A stretch of DNA of 64,000 nucleotides, from the NCBI GenBank assembly GCA_965207565.1, contig CBDBMQ010000029.1:7175-71174 (forward strand). Reading direction: 5' to 3'. The position numbers were made by a program, and so were the translations under genes. Below the pieces are notes generated by a model. It ran no database searches, was not told where the DNA came from, and was given only the letters and a program-made list of their open reading frames with translations. Position 1 is the stretch's first letter. Every line of letters starts with the position of its first letter. Positions 27,703-36,937 of this stretch are shown in pieces. The stretch is from Bin80 sp965207565. GTDB lineage: Bacteria; Bacteroidota; Rhodothermia; Rhodothermales; Bin80.

Positions 27703-28689
27703 CTAAGAAGCAGCCGATCCAGGAGCAATCCGTGAAAGATCCATATCGAAACTCAAACCCCGCTCTGCAAGCAAAGCCGAAAGTTCTTTCAGAGACTTAT
27801 TTCCAAAATTACGGAACTTCAGCATGGTCGCCTCATCGTGGGTGACTAAATCCCTGATCGTTTCGATGTTTGCAGCCTTCAGACAATTCTTTGCACGAAC
27901 GGACAATGGAAGGGTGTCGACACTCAATTCAAGCTGCTCTTGAATCTGCAGGATATCGAAATCGATCCTCGACGATTCAATGGTGGGCACCTCAACATAA
28001 TCCATATCTATAAATGGATTAATATGATCTTTCAGGATGCTGGAGGCCTCCTTCAAAGCATTCTGTGGGACAATCGAACCATCGGTAGCCACTTCCAATT
28101 CCAATCGCTCATAATCTACACGCTGCCCTACACGAGTAGGCTTTACGGTCACTCGAACACTCTTGATCGGAGTATAGACTGCATCCATAGCAATGACTCC
28201 TATCGGGTCCGTGTCCCGCTTGTTCTCATTGGCCGGGACATATCGACGCCCCGTTTCCACCCGAAGTTCTACACCAAACTCCACTCCCTCAGAGAGTGTA
28301 GCAATATGATGGTCCGGATTCAGCACCTGATAGTCATTCGTGGCTTCATCAATATCCCGGGCCGTCCAAGTGCCGGGGCCCTTGATCTTCAGGTTGATCA
28401 CCCCATTCGCAAAATCCATCGGCCTGAAACGGACCCCCTTGAGGTTCAAGATGATATCTGATACATCCTCAGAAACTCCCTGAATCGTCGAGAATTCGTG
28501 TTGCACCCCGTCAATCTTTACCGCAGTGATCACCGTCCCCTGAAGCGAGGAAAGTAGAACCCGCCTGAGAGAATTGCCAATCGTCTGGCCAAATCCACGT
28601 TCAAGAGGTTGAATTACAAACCGTGTAAAAGTGGGGGTCACCTCTTCCGTCAGAACCCCCGCCGGCATTTGAATTCCGTGTCTGCTCAT
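27703..28689 (-). CDS. rpoA: RNA polymerase alpha subunit
   Basis: This 328-residue subunit has the N-terminal assembly domain (GFGQTIGNSLRRVLLSS) and the C-terminal DNA- and activator-binding domain (LPLSVRAKNCLKAANIETI, KSLKELSALLAERGLSF). The ATG at 28689 is preferred over a TTG three codons earlier. It sits between rpsD and rplQ as usual. Confidence 0.97.
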   Translation of the reverse strand: MSRHGIQMPAGVLTEEVTPTFTRFVIQPLERGFGQTIGNSLRRVLLSSLQGTVITAVKIDGVQHEFSTIQGVSEDVSDIILNLKGVRFRPMDFANGVINLKIKGPGTWTARDIDEATNDYQVLNPDHHIATLSEGVEFGVELRVETGRRYVPANENKRDTDPIGVIAMDAVYTPIKSVRVTVKPTRVGQRVDYERLELEVATDGSIVPQNALKEASSILKDHINPFIDMDYVEVPTIESSRIDFDILQIQEQLELSVDTLPLSVRAKNCLKAANIETIRDLVTHDEATMLKFRNFGNKSLKELSALLAERGLSFDMDLSRIAPGSAAS

Positions 28690-28722
28690 ATTCAACAATT
28701 GAGTTCAAAAAATCACAGTTGG

Positions 28723-29325
28723 TTACTTAGAGTAAAGCTCTACAATCAACTGTTCCCGAATATTCTCCGGTATATCAGAGCGCTCGGGGAAATCTAGAAA
28801 CTTCCCACTCAGTGCCCTCCGGTCCGTTTCCAGCCACGAAAACACGCGGCGGTTCTTTTTTATATTTTCAATAAATACGGGGTTTTGTCGACTCCGCGGC
28901 CGCACCGAAATAATATCTCCCGGGCGCAACTGATAGGAGGGAATATCCACAACTTGGCCATTGACCAGGATATGCCCGTGTGTGACCATCTGCCGTGCCT
29001 GCCGCCGGGTTGAACCAAACCCAAATCTGAAGACCGTATTATCCAATCGTGCCTCGAGAAATCGAAGCAGATTCTCACCGGTCACCCCCTTCTTGCGGGC
29101 AGCCTTTTCAAACAGGTTCTTGAACTGCCGCTCCAGAACGCCATAAATATGTTTTGCTTTCTGCTTTTCCTTTAACTGAACAGCATACTCACTTTCACGA
29201 CGACGACGCTTCTGGCCATGCTGTCCTGGCGGATTCGGCTTGCGCTCCAGTGATTTACTGGGACCAAAAAGCGGTTCATTGAACCGCCGTGCAATCTTCT
29301 GTTTTGGTCCTCTGTAACGGGCCAT
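28723..29325 (-). CDS. rpsD: 30S ribosomal protein S4
   Basis: 200 residues, usual length. It starts MARYRGPKQKIARRF and has the S4 RNA-binding domain (LEARLDNTVFRFGFGSTRRQARQ). The zinc-binding cysteines found near the N-terminus of some S4 proteins are absent. It binds 16S rRNA early in assembly. Confidence 0.97.
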   Translation of the reverse strand: MARYRGPKQKIARRFNEPLFGPSKSLERKPNPPGQHGQKRRRRESEYAVQLKEKQKAKHIYGVLERQFKNLFEKAARKKGVTGENLLRFLEARLDNTVFRFGFGSTRRQARQMVTHGHILVNGQVVDIPSYQLRPGDIISVRPRSRQNPVFIENIKKNRRVFSWLETDRRALSGKFLDFPERSDIPENIREQLIVELYSK

Positions 29326-29358
29326 GATTGTTTTTTACTCGAATCGGTGATAGAGAAG

Positions 29359-29763
29359 TCAGACACGCCGACGCTTAGGCGGACGGCAACCATTGTGCGG
29401 AATCGGTGTCACATCGCGAATCGTTGTGATGTCCAATCCCGAAGTGTTCAGTGCACGAATGGCAGATTCACGTCCAGAACCAGGCCCCTTGACAAATACG
29501 TCTACACGCTTTAATCCCAGATTGACCGCCTCTGTCGCTGCAGTCGTGGATGCAACCTGCGCGGCATAGGGAGTGCTCTTACGACTTCCCTTGAACCCTT
29601 CCTTACCCGAAGAAGACCAGGAAATACAATTCCCATACTGGTCCGTAATGGTGACAATCACATTATTGAATGTCGCCCGGATAAATACCATGCCGTTTGA
29701 TTCAACCACCACCCTCTTCTTCCCAGAACGACTTGAACCCTTACGCCCCTGCTTTTGTGCCAT
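29359..29763 (-). CDS. rpsK: 30S ribosomal protein S11
   Basis: 134 residues with the typical ISWSSSGKEGFKGSRKSTPYA centre and C-terminal NGCRPPKRRRV. Part of the platform of the small subunit. Located 15 bases after rpsM. Confidence 0.97.
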   Translation of the reverse strand: MAQKQGRKGSSRSGKKRVVVESNGMVFIRATFNNVIVTITDQYGNCISWSSSGKEGFKGSRKSTPYAAQVASTTAATEAVNLGLKRVDVFVKGPGSGRESAIRALNTSGLDITTIRDVTPIPHNGCRPPKRRRV

Positions 29764-29778
29764 TTATTTATTCTGTAA

Positions 29779-30159
29779 CTACTTGCGTGGTGCTTTCTTT
29801 TTCCCGGCGACGGTCTTCTTGCGTCCCTTGCGTGTCCTCGCATTCGTTTGCGTTCGCTGACCACGCACAGGTAAGCCACGCCGATGCCGTAAACCACGAT
29901 AACAACCAATATCCATCAGCCGCTTCACACTCATCTGGATCTCGGATCGAAGCTGTCCCTCAACGACATAATGATCTTCGATCAGGCGGCGGACTTTTTT
30001 GGTCTGTTCTTCTGTCCAGTTCTCTGGACGGGCATTGGGATCCAGCCCAACCCGTTCCAGAATTTCCTGTGCACGAGAGCGTCCTACGCCAAAAATGGAC
30101 GAAAGTGCAATCTCACCGCGCTTATTCGGCGGCACATCAACTCCAGCTATTCGAGGCAT
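29779..30159 (-). CDS. rpsM: 30S ribosomal protein S13
   Basis: 126 residues starting MPRIAGVDVPPNKRGEIAL and containing the RGLRHRRGLPVRGQRT block; the basic tail is typical. It contacts tRNA and the large subunit in the head of 30S. Confidence 0.97.
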   Translation of the reverse strand: MPRIAGVDVPPNKRGEIALSSIFGVGRSRAQEILERVGLDPNARPENWTEEQTKKVRRLIEDHYVVEGQLRSEIQMSVKRLMDIGCYRGLRHRRGLPVRGQRTQTNARTRKGRKKTVAGKKKAPRK

Positions 30160-30165
30160 ATAATC

Positions 30166-30282
30166 CTATCCCTGCCGCTGCTTGTGCTTCGGGTTCTTTT
30201 TGTTAATGATATAAAGACGGCCCTTGCGTCTGACAACCTTGTCATCCGCGCTCCGCTTCTTGATACTCGCTCGTACTTTCAT
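30166..30282 (-). CDS. rpmJ: 50S ribosomal protein L36
   Basis: A 38-residue protein, MKVRASIKKRSADDKVVRRK followed by GRLYIINKKNPKHKQRQG. The usual zinc-binding CxxC and C...H are replaced, so this is the cysteine-free, zinc-independent form. It sits between infA and rpsM, its normal place. Confidence 0.93.
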   Translation of the reverse strand: MKVRASIKKRSADDKVVRRKGRLYIINKKNPKHKQRQG

Positions 30283-30353
30283 CTTTAGATGTATGCAAGT
30301 GGCTAATTTTCCAAGCAAAGTTCAGTGGTACGCACTACGAACCTTGCGGGTTC

Positions 30354-30572
30354 CTACTTGTAGCGATATACAATCCGGCCTTTCGAAAGGTCAAAAGGTG
30401 AAATTTCGACCTTCACCCGATCACCAGGAAGAATTTTGATGTGATACATTCGCATCTTCCCGGCAAGCAATCCAAGGATTAAGTGTCCATTTTCAAGACG
30501 TACCCTGAATTGCGCGTTCGGCAAGGCGTCGGTGACTTCGCCGTCAAGTTCAATTGGTTTCTGTTTAGCCAT
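30354..30572 (-). CDS. infA: translation initiation factor IF-1
   Basis: 72 residues with the OB-fold pattern (IELDGEVTDALPNAQFRVRL, GKMRMYHIKILPGDRV). It occupies the A site during initiation. The start overlaps the end of map by 8 bases. Confidence 0.96.
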   Translation of the reverse strand: MAKQKPIELDGEVTDALPNAQFRVRLENGHLILGLLAGKMRMYHIKILPGDRVKVEISPFDLSKGRIVYRYK

Positions 30573-31386
30573 ACGTTAATGTTTGTGTTCTCTCATAGGG
30601 AGCAGGAATAACCTCCTCAATATGTTCAAAAGTCGTAAGCACTTCCGGGGCATCCGCACAAATACGGATCATGTGCTCATAATGCGCCGAAGGGGTGCCA
30701 TCGGCAGATCGGATCGTCCAGCCATCTGGATCTACAGTGATCTCAGACGTTCCAAGGTTTATCATTGGTTCTATACACAGCATCATCCCCGTTCTGAGAC
30801 GACGCCCTTTACGTGGTCTGCCAAAATTGGGGACCTGCGGAGACTCATGCAATTTGCTTCCAATCCCATGGCCAACCATCTCCCGCACCACCCCCAGACC
30901 CTGTGCCTGACAGTGACATTGAACTGTAAAGCCAATATCTCCAATCGTCGCATGGGGGGTCGCTGCTGCAATTCCCAACATTAGAGCCTCATGCGTTGCA
31001 GTGCAGAGCCGAGTTTTGTCTGGATCCAGATCTCCAACCCCAAACGTATACGCACTATCACCAAAATAGCCGTTCAGATGTACGCCGCAATCAATGGACA
31101 CCAGATCTCCCTCACAGAGAATATAGCTGCCCGGAAATCCATGCACCACCACATCATTCACCGATATGCAGAGCGTGGAAGGGAACGGGGGAAGCGAACC
31201 CATACGATACCCCTTAAATGCAGGCTCCGCACCATGGCTTCGAATAAAATCTTCAGCAATCCGATCAAGTACCTGGGTTTCCTGCCCCGGAGATATATAC
31301 CCGGCGACCTCCGCCAACGTTTGTGAGACCAAATTCGCACACTCGCGAAGCAGAGCAACTTCATGAGGGGTTTTCAGCATACTCAT
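30565..31386 (-). CDS. map: type I methionine aminopeptidase
   Basis: This 273-residue enzyme removes the initiator Met from nascent proteins. Metal ligands are visible: Asp in SIDCGVHLNGYFGDSAYTF (two Asp), His in MVGHGIGSKLHESP, Glu in LCIEPMI and Glu near the C-terminus. It has no N-terminal zinc-finger extension. It begins one base after the secY stop; the secY-map-infA order is common in this operon. Confidence 0.96.
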   Translation of the reverse strand: MSMLKTPHEVALLRECANLVSQTLAEVAGYISPGQETQVLDRIAEDFIRSHGAEPAFKGYRMGSLPPFPSTLCISVNDVVVHGFPGSYILCEGDLVSIDCGVHLNGYFGDSAYTFGVGDLDPDKTRLCTATHEALMLGIAAATPHATIGDIGFTVQCHCQAQGLGVVREMVGHGIGSKLHESPQVPNFGRPRKGRRLRTGMMLCIEPMINLGTSEITVDPDGWTIRSADGTPSAHYEHMIRICADAPEVLTTFEHIEEVIPAPYERTQTLTYG

Positions 31387-32707
31387 CTAGCGGGACCTCC
31401 CTCGAATACGACCGCTTTTCATAAATCCATCATAGTGGCGCATCAAAAGATGGCTCTCCACCTGTTTTAACGTATCCAGCGTCACTCCAACCATAATGAG
31501 CAGGCTCGTCCCTCCAAAAAACTGAGCAAACTGCTGCGTCTCCGTCAAACCAAGCTGTACCGCAAATGCCGGGAGAATCGCTGCAAACCCGATAAACAGG
31601 GAGCCAGGAAGCGTGACACGCGTCAGGATTGTATCAATAAATTCACTGGTCTGCTTACCTGGCCGGATTCCAGGAATAAATCCTCCCTGACGTTTCATTG
31701 TATCGGCCATCTCCTTCGGATTGACCGCAATCGCAGTGTAGAAATAGGTGAAGAATACACATACGAAAAAGAAAATGATGGAATACCCCCAACTGGTGAA
31801 GTCCAGAAAGAGTGCCCCGAAACGTTGCATCAACTCGTTATTTGGTGCAAACTGTGCGATGGTGCCCGGCACGAACATGATAGACTGTGCAAAAATAATG
31901 GGCATCACACCCGCGGCATTGACCCGCACGGGTAAGTATTGGGTGCTCCCTCCATAGACCTTACGCCCAACGACACGTTTCGCATACTGCACTGGAATCC
32001 GCCGGGTGCCCTGCGTCATCAGAACCACAAATGCGGTCACAACCACCAAGACACCTACTTCAAAAATGACAAGGAACCAATTCGCCGATTGACGCACTTC
32101 GTTGATGAATGCCTGAGGCAAAAATGCAATAATCCCAACCGTAATGATTAGTGAAATTCCGTTACCGATCCCGCTTTCGGTGATTCGCTCCCCAAGCCAC
32201 ATGACAAACATGGTACCCGCCGTCAAGATAATCACAGTTGACACCATGAAAAATTCCTGGGGGATCACGATTGCGGATGGAACCGTCCCCCACAGGAACA
32301 GGCTGTAACCGATTGACTGCAGTATTGTAATGCCTGCCGTACCATAACGCGTCAACTGCGTTATCTTTCGGCGCCCTTCCTCTCCTTCACGTTGAAGCTT
32401 CTGAAAATACGGCACTGCCGCCACCCAAAAGTTGGATAATGATGGAGGCCGTGATGTACGGCATAATCCCCAACGCGAATATGCCCGCTTGAAGGAAAGC
32501 GCCTCCCACAAAGAGATTGAAGAATCCAAAAAGATTGTTCGGATCTCCCTGCGCAAATGCGTCCGTGAGCGCTGCAGCATCAATACCGGCCAGAGTTACA
32601 TATGCCCCAACCCGATAAATGATTAGAATCCCAAGGGTATAAATTATTCGCTTGCGCAACTCATCAATCTTCCAAATACTGCGTAAGCTATCGGCAAATC
32701 CTGCCAT
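31387..32707 (-). CDS. secY: SecY protein translocase subunit, frame broken by one extra base
   Basis: SecY forms the membrane channel for protein export. The N-terminus (from ATG 32707: MAGFADSLRSIWKIDELRKR to GIMPYITASIIIQLL) and the rest (VAAVPYFQKLQREGEEGRRK to the C-terminus) lie in different frames. They meet at a TTTTGGG stretch on the minus strand (32430-32424). Removing one base there restores a continuous protein of 439 residues, the normal SecY length, across a highly conserved segment. As secY is essential, a base-call or assembly error is the simplest explanation; true frameshifting is possible but unproven. All other family segments are intact. Confidence 0.93.
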
Positions 32708-32727
32708 TCAGAGTTCTCTCGACTGCG

Positions 32728-33199
32728 TTAGTTAGCTGACAGGTGCTGGATTGATCCACCTGCCGCCTGAATTTTTTCTTCTGCTGACTTGCTGAAAGCG
32801 TGAACCTCAATATTCAAGGCAACGGTCAGTTCACCACCTCCGAGGATCTTAATTCGATCATTCTTGCGGACTATGCCTGCTTCTACCAATGAATCTGGCG
32901 TAATCGGGGTGTCCGCGCTCAGCCTCCCGGTTTCAACCAGCGAGCCTAACTGGCCCAAGTTCAATACACTGTAGGATACCCGGTTCGGGTTTTTGAATCC
33001 AAACTTGGGAACTCGACGCTGAAGCGGCATTTGGCCGCCTTCAAACCAAGCTGGCATCCGGTGATTACCGGTGCGGCTTTTTTGTCCCTTGTTTCCTCGC
33101 GAAGAACTATGCCCTCCCTTACCGGATCCGACGCCTCGGACCAAGCCGCTTATTACGCCTTGTCGAGCCCTTCGCGGGTTTTAACGTTCCTAGATTCAT
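32728..33199 (-). CDS. rplO: 50S ribosomal protein L15, frame broken by one extra base
   Basis: The start MNLGTLKPAKGSTRRNKRLG (ATG 33199) is the normal L15 N-terminus, but that frame ends soon after. The rest, from RGVGSGKGGHSSSRGNKGQK on, lies in another frame. They join if one C is removed at 33138-33139, giving 156 residues, a normal L15. It is the second of three broken genes in this part of the spc operon. Confidence 0.92.
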
Positions 33200-33203
33200 G
33201 TGC

Positions 33204-33404
33204 TTATTCCATTTCCTGCTCTTGAATAGCGATTTCTTCAACCTCGACGAGATGAGACACGCTGTCCACCATACCTCGAATAATCGGGGTATCACGATGC
33301 GTTACCGTATGATGCAAGCGACGCAATCCTAAAGCTTCCATCGTCCGGCGCTGGCGCCCCGATGAACCGATCAAACTCCGTGACTGAGTGATTTTGAGTG
33401 ACAT
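33204..33404 (-). CDS. rpmD: 50S ribosomal protein L30
   Basis: A 66-residue protein starting MSLKITQSRSLIGSS with the LGLRRLHHTVTHRDTPIIRGM core. Length and motif are typical of L30. The ATG at 33404 is used; an upstream extension lacks similarity. It is intact although both neighbours carry frameshifts. Confidence 0.93.
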   Translation of the reverse strand: MSLKITQSRSLIGSSGRQRRTMEALGLRRLHHTVTHRDTPIIRGMVDSVSHLVEVEEIAIQEQEME

Positions 33405-33408
33405 CATC

Positions 33409-33943
33409 TTATCCTTCAAACACACGGCGCAGAGGAATTCCCCGACGACGCGCTACTTCCAGAGGATGCTCCAAGCTCTTGAGTGCATTCATGGTCGCTG
33501 CAACTTGGTTATGCGGATTACTGGTACCAAGCGACTTGGACAATACGTTGGTGATCCCCACACATTCGAGGACTGCACGGACTCCACCACCTGCGATCAC
33601 GCCCGTCCCCGGGGATGCAGGTTTCAACAACACACGCCCCGCATCTTTCTTGCCAATAACCTGGTGAGGAATCGTGCCTGCCTTGGTTACCGGAACGGAG
33701 ATTAGGCGTTTTTTTTGCATCTTCCGTCCCCTTCTTGATTGCGTCCGCAACTTCATTTGCCTTACCAAGCCCCGTACCTACATGGCCCTGACCATCACCA
33801 ACGACGACCACGGCATTAAATGAAAAACGACGTCCACCCTTGACCACCTTGGCCACACGTTTCACCTTAACCAAGCGATCAATCCACTCCGTCTGGTCCG
33901 TGGATTCACTGCGGTTGCGCTGCTGATTTTGCGTTCTTTGCAT
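33409..33943 (-). CDS. rpsE: 30S ribosomal protein S5, frame broken by one extra base
   Basis: The first frame encodes the S5 N-terminal domain up to KKGTEDAKK; the second continues RLISVPVTKAGTIPHQVIGK to the end. They meet in a run of eight A on the minus strand (33716-33709). With seven A the protein is continuous, 177 residues, normal for S5. S5 is needed for decoding fidelity and is essential. An extra A is a likely sequence error, though slippage on a long A run during transcription could also restore some full-length product. Confidence 0.92.
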
Positions 33944-33963
33944 TGCGTCCTATACTTTTCAAA

Positions 33964-34329
33964 TTAAAACTCTAATCCGCCCTTACGTGCACCTTCAGCC
34001 AACGAACGAACACGCCCATGATATCTGTAACCGTTCCGGTCAAACACGACTTTACGGATTCCGTGCTCCGCCGCGCGTGTAGCAAGTCGCTCCCCTACGA
34101 CCGAGCCTGCATCTACTGGAGAGCCGGCCTCATGCCCCTGGTCAAGCGTGGATGCAGCAATGAGTGTCCGACATTTATCATCGTCAATCAATTGCGCATA
34201 GATATTACGATTGCTCCGAAACACGGTCAACCTGGGACGTTCTGCCGTTCCATGTATTTTGCGACGAATACTGCGCTTGGTACGGAATCTCCGTACTGCT
34301 TTAGCTGATTTGAACTTGCTGGTGGCCAT
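33964..34329 (-). CDS. rplR: 50S ribosomal protein L18
   Basis: 121 residues from ATG 34329 (MATSKFKSAKAVRRFRTKRS), with RPRLTVFRSNRNIYAQLIDD and the C-terminal VVFDRNGYRYHGRVRSLAEG. It binds 5S rRNA together with L5. The start lies just after the end of rplF. Confidence 0.95.
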   Translation of the reverse strand: MATSKFKSAKAVRRFRTKRSIRRKIHGTAERPRLTVFRSNRNIYAQLIDDDKCRTLIAASTLDQGHEAGSPVDAGSVVGERLATRAAEHGIRKVVFDRNGYRYHGRVRSLAEGARKGGLEF

Positions 34330-34342
34330 ATCTACTGATCGA

Positions 34343-34900
34343 CTATTTGGAAGCTGTTTTTCCGGCTTTTCTTCGAACATACTCATTCACATAGCGGATC
34401 CCTTTACCCTTGTAGGGCTCCGGTGGCCGCAGGGAACGGATTTTGGCGGCAACCTGTCCAACTGCCTGCTTGTCAATCCCGGACACCATTACCTTGGGGT
34501 TTCGTCCACGTCCACCCCCTTCAGCGGTAATGTTCACCCCTTCAGGGGGTACAAAGTAAATGGGATGAGAGAACCCGACTGCCAATTCCAGTACTCCTTG
34601 CTTCACCTCCGCACGTGTTCCCACCCCAATGACCTCCAATTCCTTCTGAAATCCCTCCGTGACCCCCTGGACCATGTTCGAAAGGAGCGAACGATACAGG
34701 CCATGCATGGCGCGATGACGCTTCTGGTCCGTCGGTCGTTCAACCTTGAGCATGTTCGCGTCCTGCGATAAGGTCAACTCAGGTGAAACCTGAAGTTGCA
34801 ACGTCCCCTTGGGGCCCGTCACCGTCACCTCGTTCCCTTTGGAGATGTTGACTTGAACCCCCTCGCTGACTGCAATACTTTGTTTTCCAATCCTTGACAT
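34343..34900 (-). CDS. rplF: 50S ribosomal protein L6
   Basis: 185 residues from ATG 34900 (MSRIGKQSIAVSEGVQVNIS), ending with PPEPYKGKGIRYVNEYVRRK, the L6 signature. Usual length. Located directly after rpsH. Confidence 0.96.
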   Translation of the reverse strand: MSRIGKQSIAVSEGVQVNISKGNEVTVTGPKGTLQLQVSPELTLSQDANMLKVERPTDQKRHRAMHGLYRSLLSNMVQGVTEGFQKELEVIGVGTRAEVKQGVLELAVGFSHPIYFVPPEGVNITAEGGGRGRNPKVMVSGIDKQAVGQVAAKIRSLRPPEPYKGKGIRYVNEYVRRKAGKTASK

Positions 34901-34901
34901 C

Positions 34902-35303
34902 TTAAAACACGTGTGCGAGCACTTCACCACCCACATGAATGCGCTCGGCTTCTTTATCGGTCATGACCCCCTGTGAAGTAGACAAGATGGCAACTCCAAG
35001 TCCATTCTCTACACGAGGCAACTTATCTGCTTTTGCATACACTCTCAAACCCGGCTTGGATATCCGCTTCATTGATCGGATTGCACCATTCCCATGGCGG
35101 TCATACTTGAGAAAAATGCGCAAACGTCCCCGACCTTCGTCGTCAACGTTCAAAAATCGCACAATGTACCCTTTGTCTTTCAGGATCTGAGTGATCGCCC
35201 GCTTAATTCGGGATGCCGGAATGTCTGTGTACCTATGTCCCGCCATCTGCGCATTCCGCAGCCTGGCAAGGTAATCTCCAACCGGATCTGTAATAACCCC
35301 CAT
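34902..35303 (-). CDS. rpsH: 30S ribosomal protein S8
   Basis: 133 residues from ATG 35303 (MGVITDPVGDYLARLRNAQM) with the C-terminal STSQGVMTDKEAERIHVGGE signature. It binds helix 21 of 16S rRNA and, in studied bacteria, also represses the spc operon. Confidence 0.95.
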   Translation of the reverse strand: MGVITDPVGDYLARLRNAQMAGHRYTDIPASRIKRAITQILKDKGYIVRFLNVDDEGRGRLRIFLKYDRHGNGAIRSMKRISKPGLRVYAKADKLPRVENGLGVAILSTSQGVMTDKEAERIHVGGEVLAHVF

Positions 35304-35307
35304 TTGC

Positions 35308-35577
35308 TTACCAACTTGATTTACGAATTCCCGGAATTTTCCCGGCCCGAGCCATGTCACGGAATGCAATTCTTGACAGACCATACACCCTAATATATCC
35401 GCGTGAGCGTCCCGTCAGTTGACACCGATTGCGCAACCTTGATGGACTTGCATCACGCGGAAGCATCTGCAGGCCTTCATAATCCCCTTTGGCTCGCAAC
35501 TCTGCTCTGCGCTCGGCATATTGCGCAACCATCCGCTCGCGCTTTTTCTGTCGGGCTATAACACTCTTTTTTGCCAT
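35308..35577 (-). CDS. rpsN: 30S ribosomal protein S14 (zinc-free form)
   Basis: 89 residues, the long form of S14. It starts MAKKSVIARQKKRERMVAQY and has the RCQLTGRSRGYIRVYGLSR signature with only one Cys, so it does not bind zinc. Confidence 0.96.
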   Translation of the reverse strand: MAKKSVIARQKKRERMVAQYAERRAELRAKGDYEGLQMLPRDASPSRLRNRCQLTGRSRGYIRVYGLSRIAFRDMARAGKIPGIRKSSW

Positions 35578-35598
35578 GTATTCTGTTTTCTTTCGTTA

Positions 35599-36168
35599 TC
35601 AGGCAGCTGCGCTCTGTCGACGTACAAATGGCATCCCCAGCTCCTTGAGAAGTGCAAAAGCTTCTTCATCCGAGGATGCACTCGTTACAAACGTGAGTCC
35701 AAGACCCGATATGCGATCAATTTGATCCACATTGATCTCGGGGAAAATAATTTGCTCCTTGATTCCCAAAGAATAATTTCCCCGACCATCGAAACTTCCA
35801 TCAGGGACACCACGAAAATCTCGTACCCGTGGCAAAGCCAGCGTGATCAGCCGATCCAGGAACTCCCACATACGATCCCCGCGAAGCGTGACACTGGCAC
35901 CGATGGGCATCCCCTCACGGAGCTTAAAATTCGAAACACTCTTGCGTGCACGCCGCACAATCGGCTGCTGCCCAGTGATCCGCCGGAGCTCATCCACTGC
36001 ACCATCCAAAAGCTTTGCATTCTGGGTAGCCTCACCGACACCTTTATTGACCGTGATCTTGACCAAGCGTGGAACCTGCATCCGGTTCCCGTAAGAGAAC
36101 TGCTTGGTCAACTGCCCAATAATTTCTGATTTGTATTGCGTCTTCAAACGCGGTTCATACTGTGCCAT
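35599..36168 (-). CDS. rplE: 50S ribosomal protein L5
   Basis: 189 residues with KITVNKGVGEATQNAKLLDGA and the LITLALPRVRDFRGVPDGSFDG region typical of L5, which holds 5S rRNA. Located 4 bases after rplX. Confidence 0.96.
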   Translation of the reverse strand: MAQYEPRLKTQYKSEIIGQLTKQFSYGNRMQVPRLVKITVNKGVGEATQNAKLLDGAVDELRRITGQQPIVRRARKSVSNFKLREGMPIGASVTLRGDRMWEFLDRLITLALPRVRDFRGVPDGSFDGRGNYSLGIKEQIIFPEINVDQIDRISGLGLTFVTSASSDEEAFALLKELGMPFVRRQSAAA

Positions 36169-36172
36169 AACC

Positions 36173-36553
36173 CTAATTCAACTCCTCTCCCGTTGATTTT
36201 GCATAACGGATCCATTCTCCCCGGCCCGTTTCCGGGTCTTCAATCCGTTTACGTCCGATTCGTGTTGACAGGCCATTGCTGTCCACGGGCTGTACATTGG
36301 AAATATGAATGGACATTTCACGCTGCACGCGGCCGCCCTGTGGGTAGACCTGACTGGGACGGGTATGGCGGATCCGCAAATTGACCCCCTCCACAATCAC
36401 ACGCCCTTTGTCAGGAAAAACGCGAAGAACCTTCCCAACGTATCCCCGATCCCTGTCAGGACTTCCCTTAGAAGCCGTAATCGACTTTGTCAACATGACC
36501 ATGTCTCCTTTTTTGACATGGGTTTTCTTTGTTTTTCGTCGTGATTGACCCAT
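36173..36553 (-). CDS. rplX: 50S ribosomal protein L24
   Basis: 126 residues, a little longer than the usual 105 because of an N-terminal basic stretch (SRRKTKKTHVKKGD). The KOW motif region (GDMVMLTKSITASKGSPDRDRGYVGKV) is intact. It starts large-subunit assembly. Confidence 0.94.
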   Translation of the reverse strand: MGQSRRKTKKTHVKKGDMVMLTKSITASKGSPDRDRGYVGKVLRVFPDKGRVIVEGVNLRIRHTRPSQVYPQGGRVQREMSIHISNVQPVDSNGLSTRIGRKRIEDPETGRGEWIRYAKSTGEELN

Positions 36554-36559
36554 AATTCT

Positions 36560-36928
36560 CTAAATCACCTCTGGCGCCAAGGAAACAATACGCATATACT
36601 GTTTCTCACGCAATTCCCGTGCCACCGGTCCAAAAATTCTAGTGCCTCTGGGTTCTCCCTGAGCGTTCAGCAGAACCGCTGCGTTTTCGTCAAATCGGAT
36701 GTAGGACCCATCCGCACGACGCAATTCTTTACGCGTACGTACGACAACGGCTCTGGATACATCCCCTTTTTTGACATCTCCTCCAGGAATCGCAGATTTC
36801 ACGGAGACCACAATACGATCTCCGATCCGTGCATAACGCCGGCCGCTTCCTCCCAAAACACGGATACACAGCACTTCTTTTGCACCGCTATTATCCGCTA
36901 CAGCTAATCTGGACTCTTGTTGTATCAT
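36560..36928 (-). CDS. rplN: 50S ribosomal protein L14
   Basis: 122 residues, exactly the usual length, with MIQQESRLAVADNSGAKEVL at the start and REKQYMRIVSLAPEVI at the end. Confidence 0.97.
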   Translation of the reverse strand: MIQQESRLAVADNSGAKEVLCIRVLGGSGRRYARIGDRIVVSVKSAIPGGDVKKGDVSRAVVVRTRKELRRADGSYIRFDENAAVLLNAQGEPRGTRIFGPVARELREKQYMRIVSLAPEVI

Positions 36929-36937
36929 CGGATTGGC

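Noticed and set aside
32387..32707. A separate 106-residue membrane protein
   Set aside because: It is the N-terminus of SecY; its last about 11 residues come from reading past the frameshift.
33409..33716. Programmed +1 frameshifting in ribosomal genes
   Set aside because: The sites share no slippery motif or stop-codon context and differ from known programmed sites; error is the simpler reading, so I report it only as a point to check.
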